A program made the translations under genes and the position numbers. Shown here piece by piece: positions 45,245-55,763 of a DNA stretch of 64,000 bases (its first letter is position 1; each line of letters opens with the position of its first letter). Below the pieces are notes generated by a model, which was not told the origin of the DNA, made no database searches, and was given only the letters and a program-made list of their open reading frames with translations. Origin of the DNA: Mycolicibacterium xanthum (GTDB lineage Bacteria > Actinomycetota > Actinomycetes > Mycobacteriales > Mycobacteriaceae); the NCBI RefSeq assembly GCF_019710635.1, contig NZ_JAIFZS010000008.1, positions 62,001-126,000 on the forward strand. The letters are read 5' to 3'.

Positions 45245-48001
45245 GTGACCTCCCAGCCCATCGCCAACCGAGCCGCTGACGGTGAACCCGGCCTTGCCGC
45301 CCTGCCCAAGTCGTGGGATCCCGGCGCGGTAGAGACCGAGCTGTACGAGGGCTGGGTGCGGGCGGGGTACTTCACCGCCGATCCCGGCAGCGCCAAGCCG
45401 CCGTACTCGATCGTGCTGCCGCCGCCCAACGTGACCGGCAGCCTGCACATGGGCCACGCGCTGGATCACACACTGATGGACGCACTGACCCGGCGCAAGC
45501 GCATGCAGGGCTTCGAGGTGCTGTGGCTGCCCGGCATGGACCACGCGGGCATCGCCACCCAGACCGTGGTGGAGAAGCAACTCGCCGTCGACGGCAAGAC
45601 CAAGGAGGACTTCGGCCGCGAGCTGTTCGTCGAGAAGGTCTGGGACTGGAAGCACGAGTCGGGCGGCACCATCGGCGGGCAGATGCGCAGGCTCGGCGAC
45701 GGGGTGGACTGGAGCCGCGACCGCTTCACGATGGACGACCGGCTCTCCCGCGCGGTGCGGACCATCTTCAAGCGGCTTTTCGACGCCGGGCTGATCTACC
45801 AGGCCGAGCGCCTGGTCAACTGGTCGCCGGTGCTGCAGACCGCGATCTCCGACCTGGAGGTCAAATACGAAGACGTCGAGGGTGAACTGGTCTCCTTCCG
45901 GTACGGTTCGCTGTCCGACGACGAACCCCACATCGTGGTGGCCACCACCCGGTTGGAGACGATGCTGGGCGACACCGCGATCGCCGTGCATCCCGACGAC
46001 GAGCGCTACCGCGGGCTGGTCGGCCAGACGCTGCCGCACCCGTTCCTGGACCGGCGGATCATCGTTGTCGCCGACTCCCACGTCGACCCCGAATTCGGCA
46101 CTGGCGCGGTGAAGGTGACACCCGCCCACGATCCGAACGACTTCGAGATCGGCATGCGCCACCAGCTGCCGATGCCGTCGATGCTGGACACCAAGGGCCG
46201 GATCGCCGACACCGGAACGCGATTCGACGGGATGGACCGGTTCGAGGCGCGGGTCGCGGTGCGCGAGGCGCTGGCCGAGCAGGGCCGCATCGTCGCCGAG
46301 AAGCGACCCTATCTGCACAGCGTCGGGCACTCCGAGCGCAGCGGCGAGCCGATCGAGCCGCGGCTCTCGCTGCAGTGGTGGGTCAAGGTCGACTCGCTGG
46401 CCAAAGCGGCCGGTGACGCGGTTCGCAACGGCGACACCGTGATTCACCCGGCCAGCCTGGAGCCCCGCTGGTTCGGCTGGGTGGACAACATGCACGACTG
46501 GTGCATCTCACGGCAGCTGTGGTGGGGGCATCGCATCCCGATCTGGCACGGCCCGAACGGCGAAACCGTGTGCGTTGGTCCCGACGAGACCCCACCGGAG
46601 GGCTGGGAGCAGGACCCCGATGTGCTCGACACCTGGTTCAGCTCGGCGCTGTGGCCGTTCTCCACGATGGGCTGGCCCGACCACACCCCGGAGCTGGCCA
46701 AGTTCTACCCGACCACGGTGCTGGTCACCGGCTACGACATCCTGTTCTTCTGGGTGGCCCGGATGATGATGTTCGGGATGTTCGTCGCCGGGGATCCCGC
46801 CATCACCGGCGACGGCGCGCGCGGTGCCCAGGTGCCGTTCGAGAACGTGTTCCTGCACGGCCTGATCCGCGACGAGCACGGCCGCAAGATGAGCAAGTCG
46901 CGCGGCAACGGCATCGACCCGCTGGACTGGGTGGAGATGTTCGGCGCCGACGCGCTGCGGTTCACCCTGGCCCGCGGCGCCAGCCCGGGCGGCGACCTGT
47001 CGATCGGCGAAGACCACGCGCGCGCGTCACGCAACTTCGCGACCAAGCTGTTCAACGCGACCCGGTTCGCGTTGCTCAACGGTGCCAGCCCGGCGCCGCT
47101 GCCGCCCGCCGACGAGCTGACCGACGCCGACCGCTGGATTCTGGGTCGGATGGAAGAGGTTCGCGCCGAAGTGGATTCGGCGTTCGAGGGCTACGAGTTC
47201 AACCGTGCCTGCGAGGCGCTCTACCACTTCGCGTGGGACGAGTTCTGCGACTGGTACCTGGAGCTGGCCAAGGTCCAACTCGGCGACGGTGTTTCCCATA
47301 CCACCGCGGTGTTGGCGGCAGTCCTGGATACCCTGCTGAAGCTGCTGCACCCGGTGATGCCGTTCGTCACCGAAGTGCTGTGGAAGACCCTGACCGGGGC
47401 GAGCGAAGCGACGGGGAAGGTGGCCGGGGCGAGCGAAGCGACGGGGAAGGTGGCCGGGGCGAGCGAAGCGACGGGGAAGGTGGAGTCGCTGGTCATCGCG
47501 CAATGGCCCGGTCCCAGCGGCTTCGCGGTGGAACATCTTGCCGCGCAGCGGGTTGCCGATATGCAGAAGCTGATCACCGAGGTGCGGCGGTTCCGCAGCG
47601 ACCAGGGCCTGGCCGACCGGCAGAAGGTGCCCGCCCGGCTGTCGGAGGTCTCGGCGGCCGGCCTGGACGCGCACGTCCCGGCCATCACGGCGCTGGCCTG
47701 GCTCACCCCGCCCGGTGACGGTTTCGCGCCGTCGGCGTCGGTCGAGGTGCGGCTGTCGGACGCAACCGTGCTGGTGGAGGTCGACACCTCGGGCACCGTC
47801 GACGTGGCCGCCGAGCGACGCAGGCTGGAGAAGGATCTGGCCGCCGCGCACAAGGAGCTCGCCGGCACCACCGGCAAGCTCGGCAACGAGGGTTTCCTGG
47901 CCAAGGCGCCCGCCGAGGTGGTCGACAAGATCCGGGCCCGCAAGCAGCTGGCCGGGGAGGAAGTCGAACGCATCACCGCGAGGCTGGCCGCCCTGGCATG
48001 A
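45245..48001 (+). CDS. valS: Valine--tRNA ligase ValS
   Basis: Charges tRNA-Val. A 918-residue class I synthetase: HMGH version of HIGH in [16 protein letters not shown] (about residue 60), the CP1 editing domain ([33 protein letters not shown]), the KMSKS loop [18 protein letters not shown], the helical anticodon-binding domain and a C-terminal coiled coil ([20 protein letters not shown]). GTG start. Anomaly: residues about 717-746 are three perfect copies of a ten-residue unit ([10 protein letters not shown]), from a 30-bp tandem repeat inserted in frame between WKTLT and [10 protein letters not shown], a loop position in the family. Its stop overlaps folC. Confidence 0.96.
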   Translation: MTSQPIANRAADGEPGLAALPKSWDPGAVETELYEGWVRAGYFTADPGSAKPPYSIVLPPPNVTGSLHMGHALDHTLMDALTRRKRMQGFEVLWLPGMDHAGIATQTVVEKQLAVDGKTKEDFGRELFVEKVWDWKHESGGTIGGQMRRLGDGVDWSRDRFTMDDRLSRAVRTIFKRLFDAGLIYQAERLVNWSPVLQTAISDLEVKYEDVEGELVSFRYGSLSDDEPHIVVATTRLETMLGDTAIAVHPDDERYRGLVGQTLPHPFLDRRIIVVADSHVDPEFGTGAVKVTPAHDPNDFEIGMRHQLPMPSMLDTKGRIADTGTRFDGMDRFEARVAVREALAEQGRIVAEKRPYLHSVGHSERSGEPIEPRLSLQWWVKVDSLAKAAGDAVRNGDTVIHPASLEPRWFGWVDNMHDWCISRQLWWGHRIPIWHGPNGETVCVGPDETPPEGWEQDPDVLDTWFSSALWPFSTMGWPDHTPELAKFYPTTVLVTGYDILFFWVARMMMFGMFVAGDPAITGDGARGAQVPFENVFLHGLIRDEHGRKMSKSRGNGIDPLDWVEMFGADALRFTLARGASPGGDLSIGEDHARASRNFATKLFNATRFALLNGASPAPLPPADELTDADRWILGRMEEVRAEVDSAFEGYEFNRACEALYHFAWDEFCDWYLELAKVQLGDGVSHTTAVLAAVLDTLLKLLHPVMPFVTEVLWKTLTGASEATGKVAGASEATGKVAGASEATGKVESLVIAQWPGPSGFAVEHLAAQRVADMQKLITEVRRFRSDQGLADRQKVPARLSEVSAAGLDAHVPAITALAWLTPPGDGFAPSASVEVRLSDATVLVEVDTSGTVDVAAERRRLEKDLAAAHKELAGTTGKLGNEGFLAKAPAEVVDKIRARKQLAGEEVERITARLAALA
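47394..47483 (+). repeat. Three perfect 30-bp tandem repeats inside valS
   Basis: Units 47394-47423, 47424-47453 and 47454-47483 are identical. Each contains GAGCGAAGCGACGGGG, also found at the fdhF/fdhD junction (opposite strand, within 2368-2392). The length is a multiple of three, so the reading frame is kept and three copies of [10 protein letters not shown]-type sequence are added. Confidence 0.93.
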
Positions 48002-49416
48002 CCGCTGCCGAACCCGCCCCCGACGAGATCGCGGCCCTGCTGCAGGTCGAGCACCTGCTCGACCAGCGCTGGCCGGAGACCAAGATCGAACCCAGCACCG
48101 CGCGCATCTCGGCGCTGATGGAGTTGCTCGGCTCCCCGCAGTTGGGCTACCCGTCGATCCACATCGCCGGGACCAACGGCAAGACCTCGGTGGCCAGGAT
48201 GGTCGATGCGTTGCTGACCGCGCTGCACCGGCGCACCGGCCGCACCACCAGCCCGCACCTGCAGTCGGCGGTCGAGCGGATCTCCATCGACGGTCAGCCG
48301 ATCAGCCCGGCGGCCTACGTCGACACCTACCGCGAGATCGAGCCGTTCGTCGAGTTGGTGGACCGGCAGTCCGAGGCGGGAGGTGGCCCGCGAATGAGCA
48401 AGTTCGAGGTGGTCACCGCGATGGCCTTCGCCGCGTTCGCCGACGCGCCCGTCGACGTCGCCGTCGTCGAGGTCGGGCTGGGCGGACGGTGGGACGCCAC
48501 CAACGTGGTCAACGCTCCCGTCGCCGTGATCACGCCGATCGGCATCGACCACGCCGACTACCTCGGGGACACGATCGCGGCGATCGCCGGTGAGAAGGCG
48601 GGGATCATCACCCGACAGCCCGACGACCTGGTGCAGATCGACACCGTCGCGATCCTCGCCCGCCAGGCACCCGAGGCGATGGAGGTGCTGCTGGCCCAGG
48701 CGGTGCGCGCCGACGCCGCGGTCGCTCGCGAGGACTCCGAGTTCGCGGTGCTCGCCCGGCAGGTCGCCGTCGGCGGGCAACTGCTGGAGCTGCAGGGCCT
48801 GGGTGGGGTGTACTCCGATCTGTTCCTGCCGCTGCACGGCGAACACCAGGCGCACAACGCCGTGGTCGCGCTGGCCGCGGTGGAGGCGTTCTTCGGCGCA
48901 GGCGCAGACCGTCAACTGGACATCGACGCCGTGCGGGCTGGCTTCGCCGCCGTGACCTCGCCCGGGCGTTTGGAGCGGATGCGCAGCGCGCCAACGGTTT
49001 TCATCGACGCTGCGCACAACCCGGCAGGGGCGGCCGCGCTCGCGCAGGCACTGGCCGCGGAGTTCGACTTCCGCTCACTGATCGGTGTGCTGTCGGTCAT
49101 GGGGGACAAGGACGTCGACGGGATCCTGGCCGCACTCGAGCCGGTGTTCGACCAGATCGTGGTCACCCACAACGGATCACCGCGGGCCCTCGACGTCGCG
49201 TCGCTGGCACTGCGCGCCGAGGAGCGGTTCGGTCCCGAACGGGTGATCGCCGCGGCGACGCTGGCGGACGCCATCGAGACCGCCACGGTGCTGGCGGAGG
49301 AGTCGGCGGGCGAGCTCGAGGGGGCCGGCGGCATGGCCGGCGCCGGGATCGTCATCACCGGCTCGGTGGTGACGGCGGGAGCGGCACGCACCCTGTTCGG
49401 AAAGGACCCGGCGTGA
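47998..49416 (+). CDS. folC: Folylpolyglutamate synthase / dihydrofolate synthase FolC
   Basis: Adds glutamate to dihydropteroate and polyglutamylates folates. 472 residues, Mur-ligase fold: ATP-binding [20 protein letters not shown] (about residue 56), the omega-loop [61 protein letters not shown] with the carbamylated-Lys region, and C-terminal [21 protein letters not shown] overlap with valS; its own stop overlaps the next gene as GTGA. Homologue of Rv2447c. Confidence 0.95.
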   Translation: MTAAEPAPDEIAALLQVEHLLDQRWPETKIEPSTARISALMELLGSPQLGYPSIHIAGTNGKTSVARMVDALLTALHRRTGRTTSPHLQSAVERISIDGQPISPAAYVDTYREIEPFVELVDRQSEAGGGPRMSKFEVVTAMAFAAFADAPVDVAVVEVGLGGRWDATNVVNAPVAVITPIGIDHADYLGDTIAAIAGEKAGIITRQPDDLVQIDTVAILARQAPEAMEVLLAQAVRADAAVAREDSEFAVLARQVAVGGQLLELQGLGGVYSDLFLPLHGEHQAHNAVVALAAVEAFFGAGADRQLDIDAVRAGFAAVTSPGRLERMRSAPTVFIDAAHNPAGAAALAQALAAEFDFRSLIGVLSVMGDKDVDGILAALEPVFDQIVVTHNGSPRALDVASLALRAEERFGPERVIAAATLADAIETATVLAEESAGELEGAGGMAGAGIVITGSVVTAGAARTLFGKDPA

Positions 49417-49817
49417 GCGAGCCGACGCAACCACCGCCCGGCGCGCCGGGCGATCCGTGGAAGAGCTTCCGCGGCGTGATGGCGGGCACCCTGATCCTGG
49501 AGGCGATCGTCGTGCTGCTGGCCCTGCCCGTGGTAGGCGCGGTGGGCGGCGGGCTGACCCCCGTTTCGGCGACCTACGTGATCGGGGTGGCCGTGCTGCT
49601 GGTGCTGATGGCCGGCATTCAGCGCCGGTCCTGGGCGATCTGGGCGAACCTCGGTGTGCAGGTGCTGCTGATCGCCGGGTGGGTCGTCTACCCGGGGGTG
49701 GGATTCATCGGACTGTTGTTCACGGTCGTCTGGCTGCTGCTCGTCTACCTACGCGCCGAGGTGCTGCGCAGGCAGAAGCGTGGCCTACTGCCCGGGCAGC
49801 AGCGCCCGTCCGGCTAG
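49413..49817 (+). CDS. DUF4233 membrane protein
   Basis: A 134-residue integral membrane protein with four hydrophobic helices: [56 protein letters not shown] and [20 protein letters not shown], then a basic tail. Matches the Rv2446c/DUF4233 family, always between folC and ndk in mycobacteria. Function unknown. GTGA overlap with folC means it is translated from the same mRNA. Confidence 0.88.
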   Translation: MSEPTQPPPGAPGDPWKSFRGVMAGTLILEAIVVLLALPVVGAVGGGLTPVSATYVIGVAVLLVLMAGIQRRSWAIWANLGVQVLLIAGWVVYPGVGFIGLLFTVVWLLLVYLRAEVLRRQKRGLLPGQQRPSG

Positions 49818-49827
49818 GCTGACGGCC

Positions 49828-50238
49828 GTGACCGAGCGGACCCTCGTTTTGATCAAGCCCGACGGCGTGCAGCGCCGTCTCATCGGAGAGATCCTCAGCC
49901 GGATCGAAGGCAAAGGCCTCACCATCGCCGCGCTGGAGCTGAAGAACGTCAGCGACGAACTTGCGCGCGCCCACTACGCCGAACACGAGGGCAAGCCGTT
50001 CTTCCCGTCGCTGCTGGAGTTCATCACGTCCGGCCCCGTCGTGGCGGCGATCCTGGAGGGCCCGCGGGCCGTCGCAGCGTTTCGGCAGCTGGCCGGCGGG
50101 ACGGACCCGGTGGAGAAGGCCGCGCCCGGCACGATCCGCGGTGACCTGGGCCTGGAGACCCAGTTCAACCTGGTGCACGGCTCCGATTCGCCGGACTCGG
50201 CGGTCCGCGAAATCGACCTCTGGTTCCCCGGGCAGTAG
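49828..50238 (+). CDS. ndk: Nucleoside diphosphate kinase Ndk
   Basis: Balances nucleoside triphosphate pools by phosphate transfer through a His. 136 residues, the usual bacterial length: [20 protein letters not shown] at the N-terminus, [20 protein letters not shown], and the catalytic His in [13 protein letters not shown] near residue 117. GTG start; the longer in-frame upstream stretch belongs to the preceding gene's end. A TAGGCT seven bases upstream could give a leaderless transcript, though cotranscription with folC is equally possible. Confidence 0.96.
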   Translation: MTERTLVLIKPDGVQRRLIGEILSRIEGKGLTIAALELKNVSDELARAHYAEHEGKPFFPSLLEFITSGPVVAAILEGPRAVAAFRQLAGGTDPVEKAAPGTIRGDLGLETQFNLVHGSDSPDSAVREIDLWFPGQ

Positions 50239-50547
50239 CGCCACGCAGACCCGCCGCGGGCCGCGTTTTCCGAGCGGCTGCCGGGATGTGGGATACTGGG
50301 TTCGGGTGACCGGCCTTACAACCCGGGCCAGTCACCCGGATGAAGACTTCGACGAGCGCGACCATCGCTACCCGCGGTGCGGCGCAGACCGTCCAGCCAT
50401 CATTCAGACCGGCGCCGGGACCGTTCCCCAGGGAGCACTCGGCGCGAGACCATGACAAGTCCGGGAGCGACTGGCCCGGATACACATAACGAAGCCCTCG
50501 CGTGGCCGCGTCAGCAAACGACGCGCCCGGGGGCTTGAGGAGAGTAC
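50239..50547 (+). other. rne 5' leader region
   Basis: 309 bp without a supportable gene. GATACT at 50292-50297 is a possible -10, giving a leader of about 245 nt. An AAGCCC/GGGGGCTT pairing brackets 50492-50537, just ahead of the Shine-Dalgarno GAGGAGA. RNase E leaders are often sites of autoregulation; whether this one is cannot be read from sequence. Confidence 0.4.
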
Positions 50548-53460
50548 GTGGCCGACAATGACAACTTGCAAGCTCCCGTCCACGACCTCCCGGAGGACAC
50601 TCAGCACGTCGCTGAGCCGTCCGGCGAGGCCCCGGCGGCACCGGAGCGTCTGAGGGTCCACTCCTTGGCCCGCGTGCTCGGCACCACCAGCAAGCGGATC
50701 ATCGACGCATTGCACGAGCTGGACGGCCGGACCCGCAGCGCGCATTCCTCGGTGGGCCGCGAGGAGGCCGACCGGGTGCGCCAGGCACTCGCCGAGGCCC
50801 CGGAGGCCGCAGTGACCCAGGCCCCGGAGACTGCAGAGACCCACGAGCCCGCAGAGACCCACGAGCCCGCCGAGAGCGCAACCGAGCCCGCCGAGACGGC
50901 CGAACAGGAGCCGGAGTCGCGGCTGATCCTGGAGACCTCAGGGGTTGTGGCCCCGAAACACGCGCAGCCCGCCGACTATCTGCCGCTGTTCGTCGCACCG
51001 CAGCCGGTGCGCTTCGAGGAGCGCCGCGCCGCTGCCGACGACGACTCCGGCGACACCGACGAAGCCTCCGACGACACGTCGGAGGACTCGGAGTCCGACG
51101 ACGACCTGGCCGAGCGGCCGTCGGGCAAACGGCGCCGGCGCGGCCGGCGGGGCCGTGGCCGAGGGCGTGGCGAGCAGAACGGCGACGAACCCGGTGACGG
51201 CGAGGGCGACGCCGTGAACGACGCCGAGGCATCCGGATCCGGCGAGGACACCGATGACGACGAGGGCGGCGAGGACGACAATGCCGCGGCCGACGGCAGC
51301 AGCCGGCGCCGCCGGCGTCGCCGCCGCCGCAAGTCCGGTTCCGGCGAGGACGGCGACAACGGCTCCTCGCCCGACGACCCGCCCAACACGGTCGTGCACG
51401 AGCGCGAGCCGCGGGGCAAGGGCGAGAAGGATAAAGACAACGAGATCCAGGGGATCAGCGGCTCCACCCGGTTGGAGGCCAAGCGGCAGCGCCGCCGGGA
51501 CGGCCGTGACGCGGGCCGGCGGCGGCCCCCGATCCTGTCCGAGGCCGAGTTCCTGGCCCGCCGAGAGGCCGTCGAGCGGACGATGGTGGTGCGCGACAAG
51601 GTCCGCGCCGAACCCCCGCACCAGGGTGCCCGCTACACCCAGATCGCGGTGCTCGAGGACGGCGTCGTCGTCGAGCATTTCGTCACGTCCGCGGCATCGG
51701 CATCGTTGGTCGGCAACATCTACCTGGGCATCGTGCAGAACGTGCTGCCCTCGATGGAGGCGGCGTTCGTGGACATCGGCCGCGGCCGCAACGGCGTGCT
51801 CTACGCCGGCGAGGTGAACTGGGAGGCCGCCGGTCTGGGTGGCGCCAACCGCAAGATCGAGCAGGCACTCAAGCCGGGCGACTACGTGGTCGTGCAGGTC
51901 AGCAAGGATCCGGTCGGGCACAAGGGCGCGCGGCTGACGACCCAGGTCTCGTTGGCGGGTCGCTACCTGGTCTACGTCCCGGGCGCGTCGTCCACCGGGA
52001 TCAGCCGCAAGCTGCCCGACACCGAACGTCAGCGGCTCAAGGAGATCCTGCGTGAGGTGGTTCCGTCCGACGCCGGAGTGATCATCCGGACCGCCTCCGA
52101 GGGCGTGAAGGAAGACGACATCCGCTCCGATGTGGAGCGCCTGCAGAAGCGCTGGACCGAGATCTCGGTCAAGGCCGCCGAGATCACCGAGAAGAAGGCC
52201 GGCGCCGCGGTGGCGCTCTACGAGGAGCCCGACGTCCTGGTCAAGGTCATCCGCGACCTGTTCAACGAGGACTTCTCCGGGCTGGTCGTCTCCGGTGAGG
52301 ACGCCTGGAAGACCATCAACGACTACGTCAGCTCGGTTGCCCCCGAGCTGATGCCGCGGATGTCCAAATACGAGCCGGCCGGCTCCGATGACGGAGTGGC
52401 GGGCCCCGACGTGTTCGCCGTCTACCGCATCGACGAGCAGCTGGCCAAGGCGATGGACCGCAAGGTCTGGCTGCCCTCGGGCGGCACGCTGGTCATCGAC
52501 CGCACCGAGGCGATGACGGTCGTCGACGTCAACACCGGCAAGTTCACCGGTTCCGGCGGCAACCTGGAGCAGACCGTCACCCGCAACAATCTCGAGGCTG
52601 CCGAGGAGATCGTGCGCCAGCTGCGGCTGCGCGACATCGGCGGCATCGTGGTCATCGACTTCATCGACATGGTGCTCGAGTCCAACCGGGATCTGGTGCT
52701 GCGCCGGCTGACCGAGGCGCTGGCCCGCGACCGCACCCGCCACCAGGTCTCGGAGGTGACCTCGCTGGGGCTGGTGCAGTTGACCCGCAAGCGTCTGGGC
52801 ACCGGTCTGATCGAGGCGTTCTCGACGTCGTGTACGCACTGCGCGGGCCGCGGCATCGTGTTGCACGGCGACCCCGTGGACTCCGCGTCGGCGCCCAGCC
52901 GCAAGTCCGAGTCCGGCGGCGGTGGCCGCCGCAGCAAGCGCGGCAAGCGCGCTGCACGCGAACAGGAAGTCCAGGTCGCGAAGGTGCCCGAGCACTCGCC
53001 GGGTGACCATCCGATGTTCAAGGCGATGGCCGCGGCCAACGGCAAGCACGACGGCGAGGACGAAGACGCCGCAGGTGAGGCGGGCGAGGTCGCCGAGCTC
53101 GACCCGGACGCCGTCCGGCAGGCCGTGACCGACACCACGGACGAGGAGCTCGACGACGACTTCGAGGGTTCGGACGACGACTTCGAGGGTTCGGACGACG
53201 ACACCGAAGATGTCGACTCCGACGAGTCGGACGAGGACTCCGACGAGGACGAGATCGACCTGGACTCCGACGACGACGAGGAAGACGACCTCGACGACGA
53301 CCTGGACGTCATCGATTCAGACGACTCCGACGAGGAAGACGACTCGGAAGACGACGGGGTGGACGACGGCGGGCGCGAGCCCGTCGCGGTGGCCGCCCCG
53401 GCCCGCAGGCCCCGCCGCCGCGCCGCGGCGCGTCCCGCGGGACCGCCGGCACACGACTGA
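50548..53460 (+). CDS. rne: Ribonuclease E/G
   Basis: The central endoribonuclease for mRNA decay and rRNA/tRNA processing. 970 residues, mycobacterial layout with the catalytic core in the middle. Residues 1-330 are disordered, Glu/Asp-rich with Arg-rich patches ([14 protein letters not shown]-like). An S1 domain follows (IAVLEDGVVVEHFVTSAASA to GRYLVYVPGASS). Then comes the RNase E DNase-I-like subdomain with metal-binding VVDVNTGKFTGSGGNLE and VVIDFIDM, and the zinc-link CTHCAGRG. The last 130 residues are strongly acidic, with a 21-bp coding duplication (DDDFEGS twice) near 53150-53200. GTG start after GAGGAGA. Confidence 0.95.
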   Translation: MADNDNLQAPVHDLPEDTQHVAEPSGEAPAAPERLRVHSLARVLGTTSKRIIDALHELDGRTRSAHSSVGREEADRVRQALAEAPEAAVTQAPETAETHEPAETHEPAESATEPAETAEQEPESRLILETSGVVAPKHAQPADYLPLFVAPQPVRFEERRAAADDDSGDTDEASDDTSEDSESDDDLAERPSGKRRRRGRRGRGRGRGEQNGDEPGDGEGDAVNDAEASGSGEDTDDDEGGEDDNAAADGSSRRRRRRRRRKSGSGEDGDNGSSPDDPPNTVVHEREPRGKGEKDKDNEIQGISGSTRLEAKRQRRRDGRDAGRRRPPILSEAEFLARREAVERTMVVRDKVRAEPPHQGARYTQIAVLEDGVVVEHFVTSAASASLVGNIYLGIVQNVLPSMEAAFVDIGRGRNGVLYAGEVNWEAAGLGGANRKIEQALKPGDYVVVQVSKDPVGHKGARLTTQVSLAGRYLVYVPGASSTGISRKLPDTERQRLKEILREVVPSDAGVIIRTASEGVKEDDIRSDVERLQKRWTEISVKAAEITEKKAGAAVALYEEPDVLVKVIRDLFNEDFSGLVVSGEDAWKTINDYVSSVAPELMPRMSKYEPAGSDDGVAGPDVFAVYRIDEQLAKAMDRKVWLPSGGTLVIDRTEAMTVVDVNTGKFTGSGGNLEQTVTRNNLEAAEEIVRQLRLRDIGGIVVIDFIDMVLESNRDLVLRRLTEALARDRTRHQVSEVTSLGLVQLTRKRLGTGLIEAFSTSCTHCAGRGIVLHGDPVDSASAPSRKSESGGGGRRSKRGKRAAREQEVQVAKVPEHSPGDHPMFKAMAAANGKHDGEDEDAAGEAGEVAELDPDAVRQAVTDTTDEELDDDFEGSDDDFEGSDDDTEDVDSDESDEDSDEDEIDLDSDDDEEDDLDDDLDVIDSDDSDEEDDSEDDGVDDGGREPVAVAAPARRPRRRAAARPAGPPAHD

Positions 53461-53616
53461 GCGGTTTGACCCTCTCCCCGCTGGTCACGTAACCTTGAGC
53501 AGTTGTCTCCAGGGCCTGCCCACGGCCGGCGGGAGACAGGGACGAGATCCCACCCAGACCCGCGTGCACACCCACAGGTGATGCGCGCCCGCACGCGAAG
53601 CAGAGGAAGACCAACG

Positions 53617-53940
53617 ATGGCAGCCGAAACAGCCACGTACGCGATCGTCAAGACCGGTGGCAAGCAGTACAAGGTCGCGGCCGGCGACGTGGTGAAGGTG
53701 GAGAAGCTCGACGCCGAGCCCGGCGCCACGGTTTCGCTGCCCGTCGCTCTGGTAGTCGACGGCGCGACGGTGACCACCGACGCCAAGGCGCTGGAGAAGG
53801 TCGCGGTGACCGGCGAGGTCCTCGAGCACACCAAGGGCCCCAAGATCCGCATCCACAAGTTCAAGAACAAGACCGGCTATCACAAGCGCCAGGGCCACCG
53901 TCAGCAGCTGACGGTGCTCAAGGTCACCGGCATCAAGTAA
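53617..53940 (+). CDS. rplU: 50S ribosomal protein L21
   Basis: 107 residues binding 23S rRNA. Typical features: [20 protein letters not shown] at the N-terminus, VEKLDAEPG, and the basic C-terminal [20 protein letters not shown] that matches the L21 signature. The ATG follows AGAGGAAGA. A 156-bp leader separates it from rne and may carry the promoter. Followed 14 bases later by rpmA, the universal L21-L27-Obg order. Confidence 0.97.
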   Translation: MAAETATYAIVKTGGKQYKVAAGDVVKVEKLDAEPGATVSLPVALVVDGATVTTDAKALEKVAVTGEVLEHTKGPKIRIHKFKNKTGYHKRQGHRQQLTVLKVTGIK

Positions 53941-53954
53941 CGGGAGCGAGAGAC

Positions 53955-54221
53955 ATGGCACACAAGAAGGGCGCTTCCAGCTCACGCAACGGTCGTGACT
54001 CCGCCGCCCAGCGGCTCGGCGTCAAGCGCTTCGGCGGGCAGATCGTCAAGGCCGGCGAGATCCTGGTCCGTCAGCGGGGTACTCATTTCCATCCCGGCGT
54101 GAACGTCGGCCGGGGTGGCGACGACACGCTGTTCGCCACGGCCCCCGGCGCCGTCGAGTTCGGCACCAAGCGCGGTCGCAAGTTCGTCAACGTCGTCCGC
54201 CCCGCGGCCCCGAAGGCCTGA
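53955..54221 (+). CDS. rpmA: 50S ribosomal protein L27
   Basis: 88 residues. Starts [20 protein letters not shown], whose flexible end reaches the peptidyl-transferase centre; [21 protein letters not shown] is the L27 signature. Starts directly at MAHKKG, without the N-terminal extension that is cleaved in Firmicutes. GGGAGCGAG precedes the ATG. Cotranscribed with rplU. Confidence 0.97.
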   Translation: MAHKKGASSSRNGRDSAAQRLGVKRFGGQIVKAGEILVRQRGTHFHPGVNVGRGGDDTLFATAPGAVEFGTKRGRKFVNVVRPAAPKA

Positions 54222-54239
54222 TCCGGCCCTTCCCGACGT

Positions 54240-54297
54240 CGATATCGACGTTTTGCGCCGAGGGCCTCCGCGCCTGGTAGGCAAAACGTAGATTTCG
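54240..54297. terminator. Imperfect hairpin between rpmA and obg
   Basis: Arms 54240-54256 and 54281-54297 pair over 17 bp with two mismatches; the loop-proximal part ACGTTTTGC/GCAAAACGT is perfect. It could be a terminator or attenuator lowering obg expression relative to the ribosomal proteins. Confidence 0.55.
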
Positions 54298-54323
54298 AGT
54301 TGGATCAAGGACGGAGAAGCCCG

Positions 54324-55763
54324 ATGCCCCGGTTCATCGACCGCGTCGTCATCCACGCGCGGGCCGGTAACGGCGGCAACGGCTGCGCCTCGGTGCACCG
54401 CGAGAAGTTCAAGCCGCTCGGCGGCCCCGACGGCGGCAACGGCGGACGCGGCGGCAGCGTCGTTTTCGTCGTCGACCCGCAGGTGCACACGCTGCTGGAC
54501 TTCCATTTCCATCCGCACGTCGTCGCGCCGTCCGGCAAGCAGGGCGCGGGCAGCAACCGCGACGGCGCCGCCGGCGGCGACCTCGAGGTCAAGGTGCCCG
54601 ACGGGACCGTCGTCCTCGACGGCCACGGCCGGATGCTGGCCGACCTGGTCGGCGCGGGCACCCGATTCGAAGCCGCCGCGGGAGGACGCGGCGGGCTCGG
54701 TAACGCCGCACTGGCCTCCAGGGCGCGCAAGGCACCCGGATTCGCACTCCTCGGCGAGCAGGGCGAGGTCCGCGATCTGACCCTCGAGCTCAAGACGGTC
54801 GCCGACGTCGGGCTGCTCGGGTTCCCGTCGGCGGGCAAGTCCTCGCTGGTGTCGGCGATCTCGGCGGCCAAGCCCAAGATCGCCGACTACCCCTTCACCA
54901 CGCTGGCGCCCAACCTCGGGGTGGTCTCCGCCGGCGACCACACGTTCACCGTCGCCGACGTCCCCGGCCTGATCCCCGGTGCCTCGGAGGGCCGCGGGCT
55001 CGGGCTGGACTTCCTGCGCCACATCGAAAGGTGCGCGGTCCTGGTGCACGTCGTGGACTGCGCAACGCTGGAACCCGGCCGCGACCCGCTCTCCGACATC
55101 GAGGCCCTGGAGGCCGAACTGGCCGCCTACACGCCCACCCTGCAGGGCGATTCCACCCTCGGTGATCTCGCCGAGCGGCCGCGGGCGGTGGTGCTGAACA
55201 AGATCGACGTGCCCGAGGCCCGCGAACTGGCCGACTTCGTCCGCCCCGAGATCGCCGAGACGTTCGGCTGGCCGGTCTACGAGGTGTCCACCGTCAGCCG
55301 GGAGGGCCTGCGGCCCTTGACGTTCGCGCTGTGGGACATGGTGGCCGCCTACCGTGCGGCCCAGCCCGAGGTGGCGCCGCGGCGTCCGGTGATCCGCCCG
55401 GTGGCCGTCGACGAGAGCGGCTTCACGGTGGAATCCGACGGCGACGGCGGGTTCATCGTCCGGGGCGTGCGCCCACAGCGCTGGGTGGCCCAGACCAACT
55501 TCGACAACGACGAGGCGGTCGGCTATCTGGGTGACCGGCTGGCCCGCCTGGGCGTGGAGGACGAGTTGTTCAAGCTCGGTGCCCGGCCGGGATGCGCCGT
55601 GACGATCGGCGACATGACGTTCGACTGGGAGCCCCAGACCCCGGCGGGGGTGGACGTCCCGCTGTCGGGTCGCGGCACCGACGCCCGCCTCGAGCAGACC
55701 GACCGGGTGTCGGCCGATGAGCGCAAGGCCGCGCGCAAGGCGCGGCGGGAGAGCACCGAGTGA
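54324..55763 (+). CDS. obg: GTPase Obg/CgtA
   Basis: Essential ribosome-associated GTPase. 479 residues in three domains: the glycine-rich Obg fold ([20 protein letters not shown], then [19 protein letters not shown]; residues 1-160), the G domain (P-loop [11 protein letters not shown], switch [31 protein letters not shown]) and the C-terminal OCT domain ([21 protein letters not shown] onward). A charged tail ends [13 protein letters not shown] after GGAGAAG. Its stop overlaps the proB start as GTGA, as in other mycobacteria (Rv2440c-Rv2439c). Confidence 0.96.
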   Translation: MPRFIDRVVIHARAGNGGNGCASVHREKFKPLGGPDGGNGGRGGSVVFVVDPQVHTLLDFHFHPHVVAPSGKQGAGSNRDGAAGGDLEVKVPDGTVVLDGHGRMLADLVGAGTRFEAAAGGRGGLGNAALASRARKAPGFALLGEQGEVRDLTLELKTVADVGLLGFPSAGKSSLVSAISAAKPKIADYPFTTLAPNLGVVSAGDHTFTVADVPGLIPGASEGRGLGLDFLRHIERCAVLVHVVDCATLEPGRDPLSDIEALEAELAAYTPTLQGDSTLGDLAERPRAVVLNKIDVPEARELADFVRPEIAETFGWPVYEVSTVSREGLRPLTFALWDMVAAYRAAQPEVAPRRPVIRPVAVDESGFTVESDGDGGFIVRGVRPQRWVAQTNFDNDEAVGYLGDRLARLGVEDELFKLGARPGCAVTIGDMTFDWEPQTPAGVDVPLSGRGTDARLEQTDRVSADERKAARKARRESTE

